64,000 nt of DNA from Alnus glutinosa (taxonomy: Eukaryota; Streptophyta; Magnoliopsida; Fagales; Betulaceae), in contig NC_084886.1 in assembly GCF_958979055.1 (NCBI RefSeq), positions 312,501-376,500 on the forward strand, read 5' to 3'. A program made the translations under genes and the position numbers. Under the pieces are notes generated by a model that worked only from the letters and a program-made list of their open reading frames with translations, was not told the DNA's origin and made no database searches. Positions 47,182-60,420 of this stretch are shown here, piece by piece (position 1 is the first letter of the stretch; each line of letters starts with the position of its first letter).

Positions 47182-50100
47182 AACTAAATAAAATGAGAAT
47201 GACACGGTTGGCAGTGGTGACTTTTTCATTGCTTTTCCTAAATTCTGGCATCTGGGTATGTTCTGGAGGTTAATTTTCCGGCACTGGTGACAGATATCCT
47301 TTCAGACTTGATTTGTAGAAGTTCTTGTCTTTTTCTGTGTTTTTTTTTTTTGTTCAATTGTGTATGCCGGATATTTATGAAATTTAATTATTCTGTTAGG
47401 CCAGTTATCTCTCAATTTGTGCAACTGAAGATCAACCTTGTTTTCCAGAAGTGGATGACTTTCGCCTGGCCTTAAGCTTGCATCATTCATTCATACTAAA
47501 AGGAGATTGATGCGCCAACATACACGAGAAAAGTGATAAAGCATGTTAAGTTGCGTAGGGAAAGACTAATCAATGACGCACACGGCCAACGAAGGGGGCA
47601 AGATGGCGTTTTCCATTCATTGGATCTGATGGCTGAAGCATAAATGTGCGTGCTTGCAAGTGTCATTTCACTATCACTATCAAAGGCTATCGTTTTCGAG
47701 TAAATTTGGACGAAAATCATGCACTGTAAAACTAATACGTGGAACTTTATCACACATAAAAGGGGACTAAATTAAACTCGATATGCACAGGAAAAAGGTG
47801 TGTGGTCAGTATTGGAAAGCTGTTTTCTAGCTGATGAGAGACAAAAGATTAGAAGCGATCGAGAACCAATCTTGAAGCTGCATCTGGGTACGTAGTATAA
47901 TTCCCTCAAGAGAACGTTAAATATTATATATTGATGTAGTCTTTGAGAGAATATGAGCTGATACGAGTTGCATATATAGGCGGAGATCGAATTGAAATTT
48001 AAGTATGAAAATCCTTAAATTCTGAACAAAAGAGTGTGGAGATTAACATAATTGATCTAAAGGTGTAAAAATGGAATCCAAAGGTGGCGCAGCACATTAA
48101 TTTGATTAAATCGGACATCCACGGAACTCAATCACGGTGTTTTCGGGCCGTGCCACGCAATAAATCAGAGTGACAAAAACATTCAATCATATCGACGTGC
48201 GTCGCCTGCTTTGAGTGTTGTCATAACAGAGGTGACGGGAGCGCGATAAAATCAAAGTGACACAAACAGTTGCTAAAAGGAGGCCCTTTTAATTTGTAGC
48301 TACATATGCAGGCAATTAACGACTAACATGCGGCCACGACTAGAGGAAAATAGGCGAAAATCCGATCCATTGAACCACCCAGGACATATATATATAGCAG
48401 GGGGGGCATTGAGAGCAACCCGAGGAGACAAAAAACTGTTCAAGGGAGGGGGGGAAGTCTGTACAAAGCCAAGCCCTTTGGATTTGTCTCGTGCATTTAT
48501 GGGGAACATGTGGCCTTAACCACCACCATATATATGGCTCCACTTGCAAATTTTTCTCCCTCCCAGCTTTTGTGTGAAGCAGAATGGTTGGATTTGCATT
48601 TATTCAATTAAGCACATATAGATCGATCGAGGAGTTGCATGGACTTGCATTTTGCTCACACGTTGAATGGTGATTGGACAGTTTTCTAACAGGTTTGCAG
48701 CTCGCAGTGATCACTAGGAAGGAAAATTTGGGTGTATCAATCAATGTCTAAAGCTAGCTTATGGAAATCGATATCTCACCCCCCAAAATATTGTAAGATT
48801 CTGGTTGGCATTTGGCAGTTAGTCAGTAAGAGGGTAGGGCTACACTGGCCAGAGCCACACGTGTGTTGAAATAGTTTAGGGCGCCGGAGAAAAAGACAAG
48901 GTTTCTAGCTGTCTTTGACTCAAAAGCCCTGATGGGTTGTGCGCCCGTTTTAGAACCCTACAACCCCACCCATTCCCTCAGACTGCAGCATGCAAAATAG
49001 AATTGAGGATGGGACTTTTGCTGGTTGCTTTCTTCAGGATAAGGTCATGTCATCGTGTTATGTAGTGAAAATGAAAGGACAATGAGGGTGGGTCATTCTT
49101 GCTTCTCCAATGGTAACTCGTGCCTTTAAAACACCATACCAATTAATCTCTATCTATCTAACGCATTTGACGACTCTGTCACGCTTGAAACTTCATTATC
49201 TTTAAAGTAATCCTCACAAGTAGGCACTAGACTCCAATTATAGCTAATTCACACGTACTCCTTCGTGCAAAGGGGGAAATGAAGAGCATCATGATCCATA
49301 TATGTCAACATGATTACAGCGTAGGGAAATGGTTGTACTTGCCAAAAGAAAACATATATATGATCGTGCGTGTACGTGCTACTTAGCATTAAAATACATG
49401 GGGTAATATTTATAACACTGATAATATAATCGTCGTTGTTAGAACCAGACCTACTCAGAGAATGAGATCATGGCGGTGAATATCTTTCCTCCAAGGAATG
49501 TGTCAAATTAAAGTACGGGTGGGACTAGTACTAGTTAGTGTAGCATTATTGCATGCCAAGGATTATATATATTTAAAGATAGTCAAATTAATGTACTTTT
49601 CATATTTATGAAAACAATCCTTAATTAGGATTTAGAAAATATATGATAAAATTCGTTCTTTCGCTCATCTACCTTCTCCTCCTATGAGATGGGTACTCGT
49701 CAAAATATCTCACCACCACCCAAAAAAGGAATTCTACCTCCACCTATTATTATTATTATTATTTTAAGGGATATGCTGTAATGCTGATATGCTGAAAATG
49801 CATACATGATAACGTTTGATAGGTCTTATATATGTGGGGTTTCTTTTTTTTTTTTTCTTTTTTTTTGGTACGGGTACTGATAAACGAATCGGAAAGTCCA
49901 AAAACTAATTTTACTAAATTTATCATTTTTAAAAACTAAAAAAAGTGTTTTGATAAATATAAAAACCAGATAGACCAATTTTGAATTTAACCATATTATC
50001 TTTTAGATGTATTTAATGGTAGAGAACGTACATACGCAGCACACAGAAATTGTTGGCGAGAGTGGATTCGATCAATTTGGTGCTGCATGACAATTACAAG

Positions 50101-50671
50101 TGGCCACATGCAAGCGCTTAGGCAGCTTGGAGGAGTGGGCTGTGTCTGAGACCTGGCTCAATATTGTTGATGATGACATGAATCTTGAGTTGAGGGCTTT
50201 CTTTGGGCCAACGGGCCCTCAACTGGGCTCACAGGGCCCTCTAATATCTGAGTACTCCAATGTGGTTAGTGAAAAATAAAGGAGGAGGAAGAAATGTTAT
50301 TTGTTGTCTACAAAGCAATGAAGGCATAATCTTTCTTTCTATAGGGAAGGCGGGCTCAGCTCATAAACAATGAGCCCAAGTTGAGGAGTAAAAAGAGATC
50401 AGCCCACACATAACAAATTCAAGTCGGAGCACACTTTGACCATTCAGTAGGACGCGCCCCGCTGTGCTAAAAGGGCTTGAGTTGAGCCAATCAGATCTTG
50501 CTCATGCCCCACCTACTTAGATCGATGATCCAACGGCTCCAAGACGCCCAAACACGTCATCGTTTCTAAACCCACTGGCCCGTGATTGCTTCGGGGTCGG
50601 TAACACCCCAGCATCAGACAACGCTCCTCACTTTTCTGCTCTTCATTTTGGCAATTCAGCGGCGGGCGAAA
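47182..50671. other. Intergenic between GH3 and NEF1
   Basis: Contains the GH3 3' UTR at its left and the NEF1 promoter/leader at its right. Small frames at 47287-47753 and 48300-48549 have no domains. A CCAAT sequence (AGCCAATCAG, about 50476) lies near 200 bp before the NEF1 ATG. No transposon ends were resolved here, which makes it the cleanest long spacer in the window. Confidence 0.45.
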
Positions 50672-53600
50672 ATGATGCCGCCGGAGTTCCAACCGCGGTC
50701 GTTCCGCCCCTACATCTCGTCCTCCATCAGCGCTCCCTCTTTCTCCTCCTCCTTCAGCAATGGCTCCCCGGAATCTAACCCTAACCCTAGCTCTAGCACC
50801 GTCTTCAGGTCCCCCTCATCCTCCAGATCCCTCCAGAGTCATCGCTTCTCGCCCTCCACCTTCGTCTACAACGCTCGAATCGCCATGGCGTTGGTACCCT
50901 GCGCCGCCATCCTCCTGGACCTGGGCGGGACCCCCACGGTACTGGCGACCCTAACGCTGGGCCTCATGGTCTCCTACATCCTCGACTCCCTTGGCTTCAA
51001 GCCCGGGGCCTTCTTCGCCGTGTGGTTCTCCCTCATCTTCGCTCAGATCGCCTTCTTCTTCTCTGGCTCCCTCCGCCTCTCCGCCACCGCCCTCCCCCTC
51101 GCCCTCCTCTGCGCCGAGACCAACTTCCTCATCGGCGTATGGGCCTCGCTCCAGTTCAAGTGGATCCAAATCGAGAACCCTTCCATCGTACTCGCCCTCG
51201 AGCGCCTTCTCTTCGCTTGCGTCCCACTCGCCGCCTCCTCTCTCTTCACCTGGGCCACCATCTCCGCCGTCGGCATGCGCAACGCCGCCTACTATCTCCT
51301 CGCCTTCAACTGTTTTTTCTACTGGCTCTACTCCATTCCTCGAGTCTCCTCCTTCAAAGCCAAGAACGAGGCCAAGTACCACGGTGGGGAGGTCCCCGAT
51401 GACAACCTCATCCTCGGTCCGCTCGAGAGCTGCGTTCACACTCTGAATCTGCTCTTTGTCCCTCTGCTGCTTCACCTGGCCTCTCACCACTCCGTCATCT
51501 TCTCCTCCGCCGCCTCCGTCTCCGATTTGTTCCTTATCTTCTTCATTCCCTTCCTGTTCCAACTCTACGCCTCGACGAGAGGCGCGCTTTGGTGGGTCAC
51601 CAAGAATCCCCACCAGCTGCATAGTATCCGTGTGGTGAATGGCGCTGTAGCTTTGGTTGTTGTGGTTCTCTGTTTGGAGATTAGGGTCGTTTTCCATTCG
51701 TTCGGGAGGTACATTCAGGTGCCACCGCCTTTGAGTTACCTTCTTGTGACCATTACGATGCTTGGCGGTGCGGCCGGAGCTGCTGCGTATGCTGTGGGGA
51801 TGGTGTCTGATGCGTTCAGCTCGGTGGCTTTCACCGCCTTGGGTGCGATTGTTGGTGCTACCGGTGCGATTGTTGTGGGATTTCCAATCGTGGTATGAAG
51901 ATTTTTGTTTCAAATAGAATTAAATTAGTAGAGATGTCTTATAGATTTAGAGTTGTAATATAAAGATGATGATTACTGTGACTTGGGTTTGTTCTTTGCC
52001 GGCTATACATTGATTGCTTCGCCCGAATGAGCTCCTAATCCTTTACTTTTGTGCCATCATTTGCAAATAGCAAGAGGCCTTGGACAACTTCCGTATATTT
52101 TTTCTTGACTATAAATATCTTCTGCTTCCTCATACATTGATTCACTAATGTATGTGGAACAAAAGACCGATGGTGCTACAAGCTGCAAAAATAATTTAAT
52201 GAACAATGGAAGTCTTTTTCTATGTAAGTAGCTGCCTGTCTTGTATGTAATTAACAATTTGGCACTAAATTGTCTCTTGAGTGTGTGTGATACAAACCTT
52301 GGGGAGAACTCACCTGGAACACTTAGGATCATAACAGTGTGATCTTTTTATCAGGACAAATCCCATCCTTTCAAATTGACATGAAGCTTCTTGGCTTTCG
52401 TGTTACTGTTAAGTAGCCAATGACTTTTGGTAGTCGGGGTGGGACCATAAAGATCTATTTCCTTATATCTGGGATCAGAGGTTTAAGTAATTCTAAAAGA
52501 AAATTCAGTGGTAGGCTATATCTCTCATTATGGTCATGTGCATTTGAGCTGTTTGGGATAATTCCCATAGTTGAGGACCATCCACTACTTAGCTATACTC
52601 CACTGAGTGATTACGGACTTGCAGCAGCAGAGATTGTTAATGATGACCATTAAATGTTCTAAATGAGTGCGCACTTGCAGAAGATGGAGTAAATGCACAT
52701 TTAAAAAAAAAAAAATGGGACTGTATTGAGTGTGGAAGCCTCTGCTCAATTCATGTGGTTTTATCTAATGCAAAAACTTTGGTTCACTTGTGGTGCTCTT
52801 TGTTCACTATTAGTTACATTTGTGGAACCTGGATCAGATCAGATTATTGTATATTTCAGTCTCTCAACTCTATTTGAAATGTTTGAGTTATTCCTTATCC
52901 TTTCTTTTGCAGTTCCTTCCACTGCCTTCAATTGCTGGCTTTTATTTGGCTCGATTTTTCACAAAGAAGAGCCTGCCATCTTACTTCAGCTTTGTTGTGC
53001 TTGGGAGCTTGATGGTTACGTGGTTTGTAATGCGTAATTTCTGGGACCTTAATATTTGGTTGGCAGGCATGTCCCTGAAGTCCTTTTGTAAACTCATAAT
53101 TGCAAATTTTGTCCTGGCCATGGCTGTTCCTGGTCTAGCTATTCTACCTTCAAAACTTTATTTTTTGACTGAGGTTGGTTTAATTAGCCATGCGCTGCTG
53201 CTATGTTACATTGAGAATCGATTTTTCAATTACTCCAGCATATACTATTATGGGTTTGAGGATGAGGTGATGTATCCAAGCTACATGGTTATTGTAACAA
53301 CTTTATTGGGTTTGGCTCTGGTGAGAAGACTATCTGTTGATCATCGAATTGGACAAAAGGCAGTTTGGATTTTGACTTGCCTCTATTCTTCTAAGCTGGC
53401 GATGCTGCTCATTACATCAAAATCTGTTGTATGGATGTCAGCTGTTCTTTTATTGGCTGTCTCTCCCCCATTGCTTCTTTACAAGTACTTATTCTGTTGC
53501 ACGTTCAATGATTTTTATATTTCTCAGCACTTCTTGGCCTTAGCAACATCAACCTTGTTAATTCTTCACTTCGTGGGAACTTTGCAGGGATAAATCACGA

Positions 53601-55775
53601 ACAGGCCCAAAGATGAAAGCTTGGCAAGGCTATGTACATGCTGGTGTGGTTGCTTTATCTGTCTGGTTTTGCCGGGAAACAATATTTGAAGCCCTCCAAT
53701 GGTGGAATGGGAGACCTCCATCCGATGGTTTACTTCTGGGATTTTGTATTCTCTCTGCCGGATTGGCTTGTGTGCCCATAGTTGCTCTCCACTTCTCTCA
53801 TGTACTGGTAGGCAAACCTTTTCTTTTACATGTTTGTAGTTTCTATTTATTCTTCTTCTATTTACAGCCAAGGGGGAATTTGCTCTGGCCAAATAATTGG
53901 TGCAGCTAAACAATTTTCACTCCCCATTTAGATTCATATGGGATTTATATATGGTTATTCACTGACATTTTCTATATTCTTAAGGCTTTGTTATATCTTA
54001 TCTTGATTAGAGAGTTAAGAGTTATGTGCAGACGTGCACCCCTTATAGCACCTTTTCTGAAATTTATTAAAAAAAAGAATTATGTGCAGCCTTGTGGAAT
54101 TTTAATTTGAACACAAGTTTTACATGGGGAAGATAACCTTAATCTGTCTTATGAGATCAGTTAACTTGGTTATCAGAATATTTCCTTAGATTAGTTATTT
54201 GCTAAATTACTTAGTTACTTAAGCTTTTTGTAGGTTTGACATTACTGAACAGAAAACAGTTAGCATGATGTTCATTCATTGGCAGAGTTCGTATCCTTGT
54301 TTCTGAAATCTATCTAATGATGTCATATTTAAGAAAAGAGAGTAAACCAACCGAACTTTTCCTATTTTCTGGCTCAAAAAAAAAGAAAAAACCTAACCAG
54401 TCTGTTTCTCCTATTCTTTGTGCAGTCTGCTAAGAGATGCCTAGCTTTGGTGGTGGCAGCAGGTCTTCTGTTTATCATAATGCAACCGCCAATCCCATTA
54501 TCATGGACTTACCGGTCGGACCTGATCAAAGCTGCCCGCCAACCTGCTGAAGACATCTCCATCTATGGCATCATGGCCACAAAGCCTACATGGCCATCTT
54601 GGCTGCTTATTTTGGCAATTTTGCTTACTCTAGCAGCTGTTACATCCATCATACCAATTAAATACATGGTTGAGTTGAGAACATTTTATTCGATTGCCAT
54701 TGGGATCGCTTTGGGTATCTACATATCAGCTGAATTCTTCCTTCAGGCACCTGTCCTGCATGCCCTAATTATTGTAACTATGGTCTGTGCTTCTGTGTTT
54801 GTGGTCTTCACCCATTTCCCATCTGCCTCAAGCACGAAGGTCCTACCTTGGGTATTTGCTCTTCTCGTGGCTCTCTTTCCTGTGACATATCTTTTGGAGG
54901 GCCAAGTGAGAATCAAAAACATCCTGGCAGATAGTGGATTTGGAGACATGGGGGAGGAAGAGAAGAAGCTCACCACTCTGCTGGCTGTTGAGGGGGCGAG
55001 GACATCTCTTCTTGGTCTATATGCAGCTATCTTTATGCTTATAGCTTTAGAGATAAAGTTTGAGCTTTCCTCACTTATGCGGGAAAAGGCCGTTGAAAGG
55101 GGTGGGATTAGACATAATCAATCTGGTCAAAGCAGCTCTGGCAGTATTCCTCCACGAATGAGATTCATGCAACAGCGTCGGGCCTCTAATGCGCCAGCCT
55201 TTACAATCAAGAGGATGGCTGCTGAGGGAGCCTGGATGCCGGCTGTTGGTAATGTAGCTACTGTGATGTGCTTTGCTATTTGCCTTATCTTGAACATCAA
55301 CCTCACAGGTGGATCAAATCGTGCAATATTCTTCCTTGCACCTATTTTACTGCTTCTCAACCAGGACTCTGATTTTGTTGCTGGATTTGGGGACAAGCAG
55401 AGGTATTTCCCTGTTACGGTAGTCATATCAGCTTACTTGATCTTGACTGCTTTGTACAGCATATGGGAAGATGTCTGGCATGGGAATGCAGGGTGGGGCC
55501 TCCAAATTGGCGGGCCGGATTGGGTGTTTGCTGTAAAGAATTTGGCCCTCCTCATTCTTACGTTACCCAGCCATATCCTTTTCAACAGGTTTGTGTGGAG
55601 TTACTTGAAGCAGTCTGATTGGACGCCATTGCTCATATTGCCGCTTAATCTGCCATCCATTATAATTACGGATGTGCTTAAGATTAGGATTTTGGGGCTT
55701 CTAGGAATTATTTATTCCCTTGCCCAGACGCTAATCTCCAGACAACAATATATCTCTGGATTGAAGTATATTTAG
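50672..55775 (+). CDS. NEF1: NEF1-like plastid integral membrane protein (four exons)
   Basis: Exons 50672-51892, 52913-53484, 53588-53807 and 54426-55775, all GT-AG. The 3363 nt encode 1120 residues, close to the roughly 1120 residues of Arabidopsis NO EXINE FORMATION 1. The start MMPPEFQPRSFRPYI is followed by a Ser/Pro-rich leader (about residues 15-70) and then many hydrophobic helices to the C terminus, consistent with a polytopic membrane protein. Conserved-looking segments include KAWQGYVHAGVVALSVWFCR, PPSDGLLLGFC and DWTPLLILPLNLPS. NEF1 is needed for primexine and sporopollenin deposition on pollen and is placed in the plastid envelope, with effects on lipid content. Its biochemical activity is not established. 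Two adjacent ATGs begin the protein. The frame is open for 30 codons further up but without another ATG. Exon 1 is strikingly GC-rich and later exons are AT-rich. Confidence 0.95.
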
Positions 55776-56654
55776 AGAAATACATACACTGTACAATATG
55801 CTTTGGCAATTTTCAAGTGAGGTATCAAACTTCAAGGTTTGTCTTGCACCGCTTTACTCGTCCTTACATTAATCGGGATTTTGTCTCCAGATTGCAAGAA
55901 CGATGATCTTTTGAGTTATCTTAAGTAGCCATTACACTGATACTCTTAGACATATGAGCTAACCTTCCAAGCAAATAATGGTTTTTGGTTACTTACTGTT
56001 GGCCCTTTAGTGTAACATTTTATTGATTATAGATTTATAGCGGGTGTTGTATGATGTGAGTGAATTAAGTGGTTAGCTTATGAGCGAATCGACTGGTCAT
56101 AGTTGTGCAATGGTGATTTTGTTGTGAAAACTGTGTAAGTTAGATGAATAGTGGTCGAAATCATGTCTTTAATTGTATCATCATATTTGTGTTAGAAACT
56201 TACTCCTTTTCTGGGATTTGGGTTCATTGGTTGAGTGATTCAATTTGACCATCCGGATTCTGGAGGTAATCTTGATATAATGATTTCATATTGGCGTAGC
56301 TCAAGGAAAATAAAAATAAATAAAAAATATTTAATGAGGGCGTAATTGGGAACAAATGTCCTTTTAAGATTATATGTCACAGCTTGACATGGCTGTCTTG
56401 GTGGCAGCTTGGGTGTACATGCACCCCTGGTAGCCACCTAGCCAAGGTATGGGTATGGGGTTGGCATGATCTAGCCCCTTGCTTGCTGTTGGGATGGGTG
56501 CCGCCCGGCCCTTGATGAAGGATCAGTGATATTGTTTGGAGAAGGCTCAGTGTTTTTTTATTTTATTATTATTATGTTTTAATAGATAGCACTGGCCACA
56601 CGCCTAAGCGGCTAAACATACCCTTTATTAATCCTTTGTTTCCAAATAATTGGG
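55776..56654. other. NEF1 3' flank, no further gene
   Basis: Probable 3' UTR of NEF1 followed by AT-rich spacer. The minus-strand frame 56240-56437 is featureless. Confidence 0.5.
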
Positions 56655-56673
56655 TTTAAAAGAACTTTTTGTT

Positions 56674-58503
56674 TTTTGTTTTTTTTTTTTGTTTTTTGAA
56701 CACCGGAGAACATTCCGTTAACTGAAGAAACCATTACAACAAAGAGACCAAATAGTCTCTAAGAGAAGCAGTGAAAATAAAGAAAGGCAGCTCCTCAGTA
56801 AAGCGAAGGATGGGTAACTTCATTAGCTTCTCTATTGCAATGATCCCATTTACACAGAAAAAGAATATGCTTTTTGACTAATAGCCAACAAAAAATGTCT
56901 AATTCGGTCTAGCTGATTATCTTGTGCACACAGCCCCTTAATGATCTGCAAAGAGTCCCCTTCACTTATAATTTTAGCAAGGCCCATTTCCAGACAAAAT
57001 TCTAAAGCAAATAGAGCAGCCATAACCTCTGCCAATAACGGATCAGCATTCACTTTATAAACACAGCATTTAGCCCCCATAATAATACCCTCATCATTCC
57101 TTATAACACATCCCAGACCAATAACACCGACATTTACATTTACAGAAGCATCCCAATTAACCTTCAAAAAACCAACATCAAGAGGCTTCCAAATTTTACA
57201 ACCATTTAAACTTTGCACAACAGGAGCCGACAACACAGACTCCTTCCTGTTTAAATTTTTGAAATCTTCAGTCAATATAGAGGCTTCTTTGAATACCACC
57301 ATTGGGGAAGAGAACTGCCCCTAAAAAATCAGCTTATTTCTTCTCAACCAAATTCTATGAAAGACAGCCACTGTTAGACATAATAAATCATCATTTAGTC
57401 TACCAAATAAGTAAGAAACAAGCACAACCATATCAGGAAAATAGAAAGGGCATTTCTGAAACAAAACCGGACCAGAACCCCACACATCTTGTGCCCCAGA
57501 GCAATTCCATAAGGCATGGACAATAGACTCCTCTACTAAATTACAACAAGGGCAGAGAGCACTATCAACCACCATTTTCCTTAGTAAATCCTGCTTAGAA
57601 GGTAACAAGTTTTGACAAGCTCTCCAAAGAAATTTTTTTTTGAGAAGTAGGAACATTAATAGCCCAGAGCTTCTTCCAGAAAACACTTCTATCAGAACTG
57701 GAGGAGCATTCCCCGTTCTTACTGTTCAACAAACTCCAGCCCAAATGATAAGCACTTCTAACAGAAAACACACCATTAGAAGTACCATCCCAAATAATTT
57801 TGTTTGGAGGTAAGGAGGGGCACAAAGGGATATTTTTAATCTTATTAGCCACATGAGCTGGAAAAGAATTATCAATTAACAAACACTTCCACCCCTTGAC
57901 CGAAACATCTATAAGTTCCGACACTTTAGCATCACAGGACAAACCTGAGTCAGGAGAAAAGTTCAAGGGGCCAATGTTTGGTAACCATCTATCACCCCAA
58001 ATATTAATGGAATTCCCATCCCCAATTCTCCAAATCAAACCACGGGAGAGAAGGTCTTTAGCAGCCATAAAGCTTCTCCATATAAAAGAGGGTCTTTTCC
58101 CAAGTACTGATGCCAAAAAAGAAGTATTAGGAAAATATTTGGCTTTCATAATTTGGGAGATCAAAGAATGAGGATGTTGAATCAACCTCCAACACTGTTT
58201 AGCCAAGAGAGCTTTATTAAACATCGACAAATCCCGGAATCCAAGCCCTCCAGCAGATTTCGACCTCCCCATCCTAGACCAACTCATCCAATAGATTTTA
58301 GACCCATGGTTTAAATGCCCCCACCAAAAGGATTGCATTAATTGATTCAGTTCATTACAGAGATTGGAAGGAAGAAGGAAAACACTCATAAAATAAGTGG
58401 GAATAGCCTGCACTACAGCCTTTAAAAGAACTTCCTTGCTGGCCAAAGTTAACAACTTAGAATTCCAATTATTCAACTTCCGATAAACCTTCTCTTTAAT
58501 ATC
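56674..58503 (-). mobile_element. 5'-truncated LINE, copy 1
   Basis: A non-LTR element in minus orientation. Target duplications TTTAAAAGAACTTTTTGTT (56655-56673) and TTTAAAATAACTTTTTGTT (58504-58522) differ at one base of 19, and a T-rich tract next to 56674 is the complement of its A tail. From 58503 leftward it codes the end of reverse transcriptase (NNWNSKLL...KEVLLKAVVQAIPTYFMSVF), the zinc-binding zf-RVT region with WRACQNLLPSKQDLLRK and CPCCNL, then an RNase H-like domain (VNWDASVN, IISEGDS). Endonuclease and the reverse transcriptase catalytic core are missing, which is usual 5' truncation. A frameshift in an A run near 57640 and a TAG near 57322 break the frame. Confidence 0.9.
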
Positions 58504-58560
58504 TTTAAAATAACTTTTTGTTACAGTTTGTCAAACAATTGTTTCTATATAAGTATGCTC

Positions 58561-59225
58561 AGTAGTCTCATCAAATTAGTTAAAATTATTATTATTATTT
58601 TTTAAAATTTTAATCATCTACTTTTTTAAAGTACTCTTAGCAATTTCACCATTTTAACTATTCATTTTCACTATTCTATTTAAATATATACATATTTTTT
58701 TTCAAAGGGAAGTTGTGTATGATGTATGAAAGGAAAAAAAAAAGAAAACAAAGGAAAAGAGTAAGTTTTAATAGTTTTTTATTAACTTGATAAGTGAACA
58801 GTGCTCACTATTGTTGGTAAGTACTGTATACTAAGTAAAATTCTTTTACCAAATTGGTGAGACTGCTAGAGACTCATCAAATTTAGTAGTCTACTAAGAG
58901 CATTAGTAGTCTCATCAAATTTTATTAGCTTAAATAATTCAAAATTATTTTCTTCTATTTTAGCAATCCATTTTTTTAAAGCATCAATTTTAGCTATCAA
59001 CTATTACTATTCTATTTAAATAATTTGTGTCTAAAGGAAGGTTGTTTGTAATGCATGAGAGATAAATATATATAAAAAATAAAAAATAAAAAGGAAGAGA
59101 GAAAATTTGAATTTTTTTTTATTGTTTTGATGAGTGAACAATTTTTCACTATTATTGGTGAGTACTGTTTATTCATTAATTTTTTTTTCACCAAATTGGC
59201 GAGGTCGTTAGGAACTCATTTTAGA
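58561..59225. repeat. Two-unit tandem repeat, about 344 bp
   Basis: AGTAGTCTCATCAAATT begins at 58561 and recurs at 58905. Both units contain TTAGCAATTT/TTAGCAATCC, ACTATTCTATTTAAATA, GGTGAGTACTGT-like and CACCAAATTGGTGAG-like sequence in the same order. They are diverged copies of non-coding, MITE-like DNA, located just right of the LINE 1 target site. Confidence 0.75.
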
Positions 59226-59229
59226 CAAT

Positions 59230-59687
59230 TTCAATAAATTGACTCAAAAATTATTTTAGTGAATCTATTAAAAATGGACTAAGTAGATGGTCCCATCTTA
59301 AAATTACTTTTGAGAAAGTGTGAAAAATCAATGCCAACTCCTTAAAATCAAAGGCCTATAACGGTCAATACGTTCATTAAAAAAGGGTGGGTGAATAAAT
59401 ACTAAATAATGCATTTTTCAAACCCCAGGTTAATTTACTTTGTAATTTTGAAGAACAAAAAAAAAAAAAAAAAATGGTTGACACCCCTTTAAAAACTGAA
59501 AGGGCACCAAGAATTGGTGCCGTCATGTGTTTGTCCCAAATGCCATGTGTGCATACTTTCGTTGGTCCGTCACCCCTCGAAGTAACGGCCTTGCACTCAT
59601 ACGAATCATACAATGCACTCGGATATTATAAAGAAATCCAAGTACCAACCACGCGTCCGTCTCTCCATTACTCTCTGACTCACGTCG
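59230..59687. other. Upstream flank of the At4g14100-like gene
   Basis: AT-rich to 59460 with an A run, then a more balanced leader up to the ATG at 59688. A plus-strand frame starting at 59474 overlaps the gene start in another frame and is not supported. A sequence ATTATAAAGAAA near 59625 is a possible TATA box. Confidence 0.4.
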
Positions 59688-60420
59688 ATGGCCTCTGCAA
59701 CCAAACCCATCGCCGTATCTGTCCTCCTCTTACTCATCTTTACCATTTCTCAGTGCAAATCCAGAGAGGAAGACCCAACACCAGCTCCATGGCCCCACCA
59801 ATTCCACTCCATACTATTCATGAACCACAGCGGATCCCTCCAGATAATCGATCTCTGGTACGACTGGCCCAATGGTCGAAACTTCAACATCATACAGGAC
59901 CAGCTGGGTAAGCTTCTGTATGACCTAGAATGGAATAATGGGACTTCCTTCTTCTACAGCTTGGACTCCAGCAAAGAGTGCAGAACCGCAAAGGTTGAGG
60001 TGGGTATTCTTCGCCCCAATTGGCTCGACGGCGCCAACTACCTGGGTCAGCGCCACGTGAATGGGTTCCTCTGCAATGTTTGGGAGAAGGTGGACTTCAT
60101 TTGGTATTACGAGGATGTTGTCACTAAGAGGCCTGTTCTGTGGATTTTTTACACAGGTAATTTCTCTATCTGCTACTTTGCATTTTCTGTATTCACTCTG
60201 GATATATAACAATAACATGGTAATTGTCAATTTGCCCGATGATCAATAATATTGATCAGGGAGGGAGGCACATGTGATGACATTTGAGGTGGGAGCGGTG
60301 CTTGAGGATGCCAAGTGGCAAGCCCCTGTCTACTGTTTTGAGAAGAGGGATGATGGAAACGACCCAAAAGCGCGGCCATTCATTCGCCATTCCCAGCGGT
60401 TCTCGGGAGCGTTTGCTTAG
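59688..60420 (+). CDS. Secreted/ER protein, At4g14100-like, function unknown
   Basis: Exons 59688-60156 and 60260-60420 (GT-AG) encode 209 residues. A hydrophobic N-terminal segment (about residues 8-24, [14 protein letters not shown]) looks like a signal peptide. The body carries runs I recall from the plant family around At4g14100: [52 protein letters not shown] and, in exon 2, [23 protein letters not shown]. Conserved cysteines (CRTAKVE, FLCNVWE, VYCFEK) suggest disulfides in the secretory pathway. The family has been labelled as a putative transferase in databases, but I see no catalytic motif that supports this, so the function is unknown. Both flanks carry LINE insertions and the gene itself looks intact. 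Confidence 0.9.

Noticed and set aside
50582-50671. Upstream extension of NEF1
   Set aside because: The frame is open but begins with GTG rather than ATG. The family start is the MMPPE at 50672.
50951-51913. 320-codon minus-strand ORF
   Set aside because: Antisense shadow of the GC-rich NEF1 exon 1, with Glu/Gly/Arg-rich low-complexity text and no domain.
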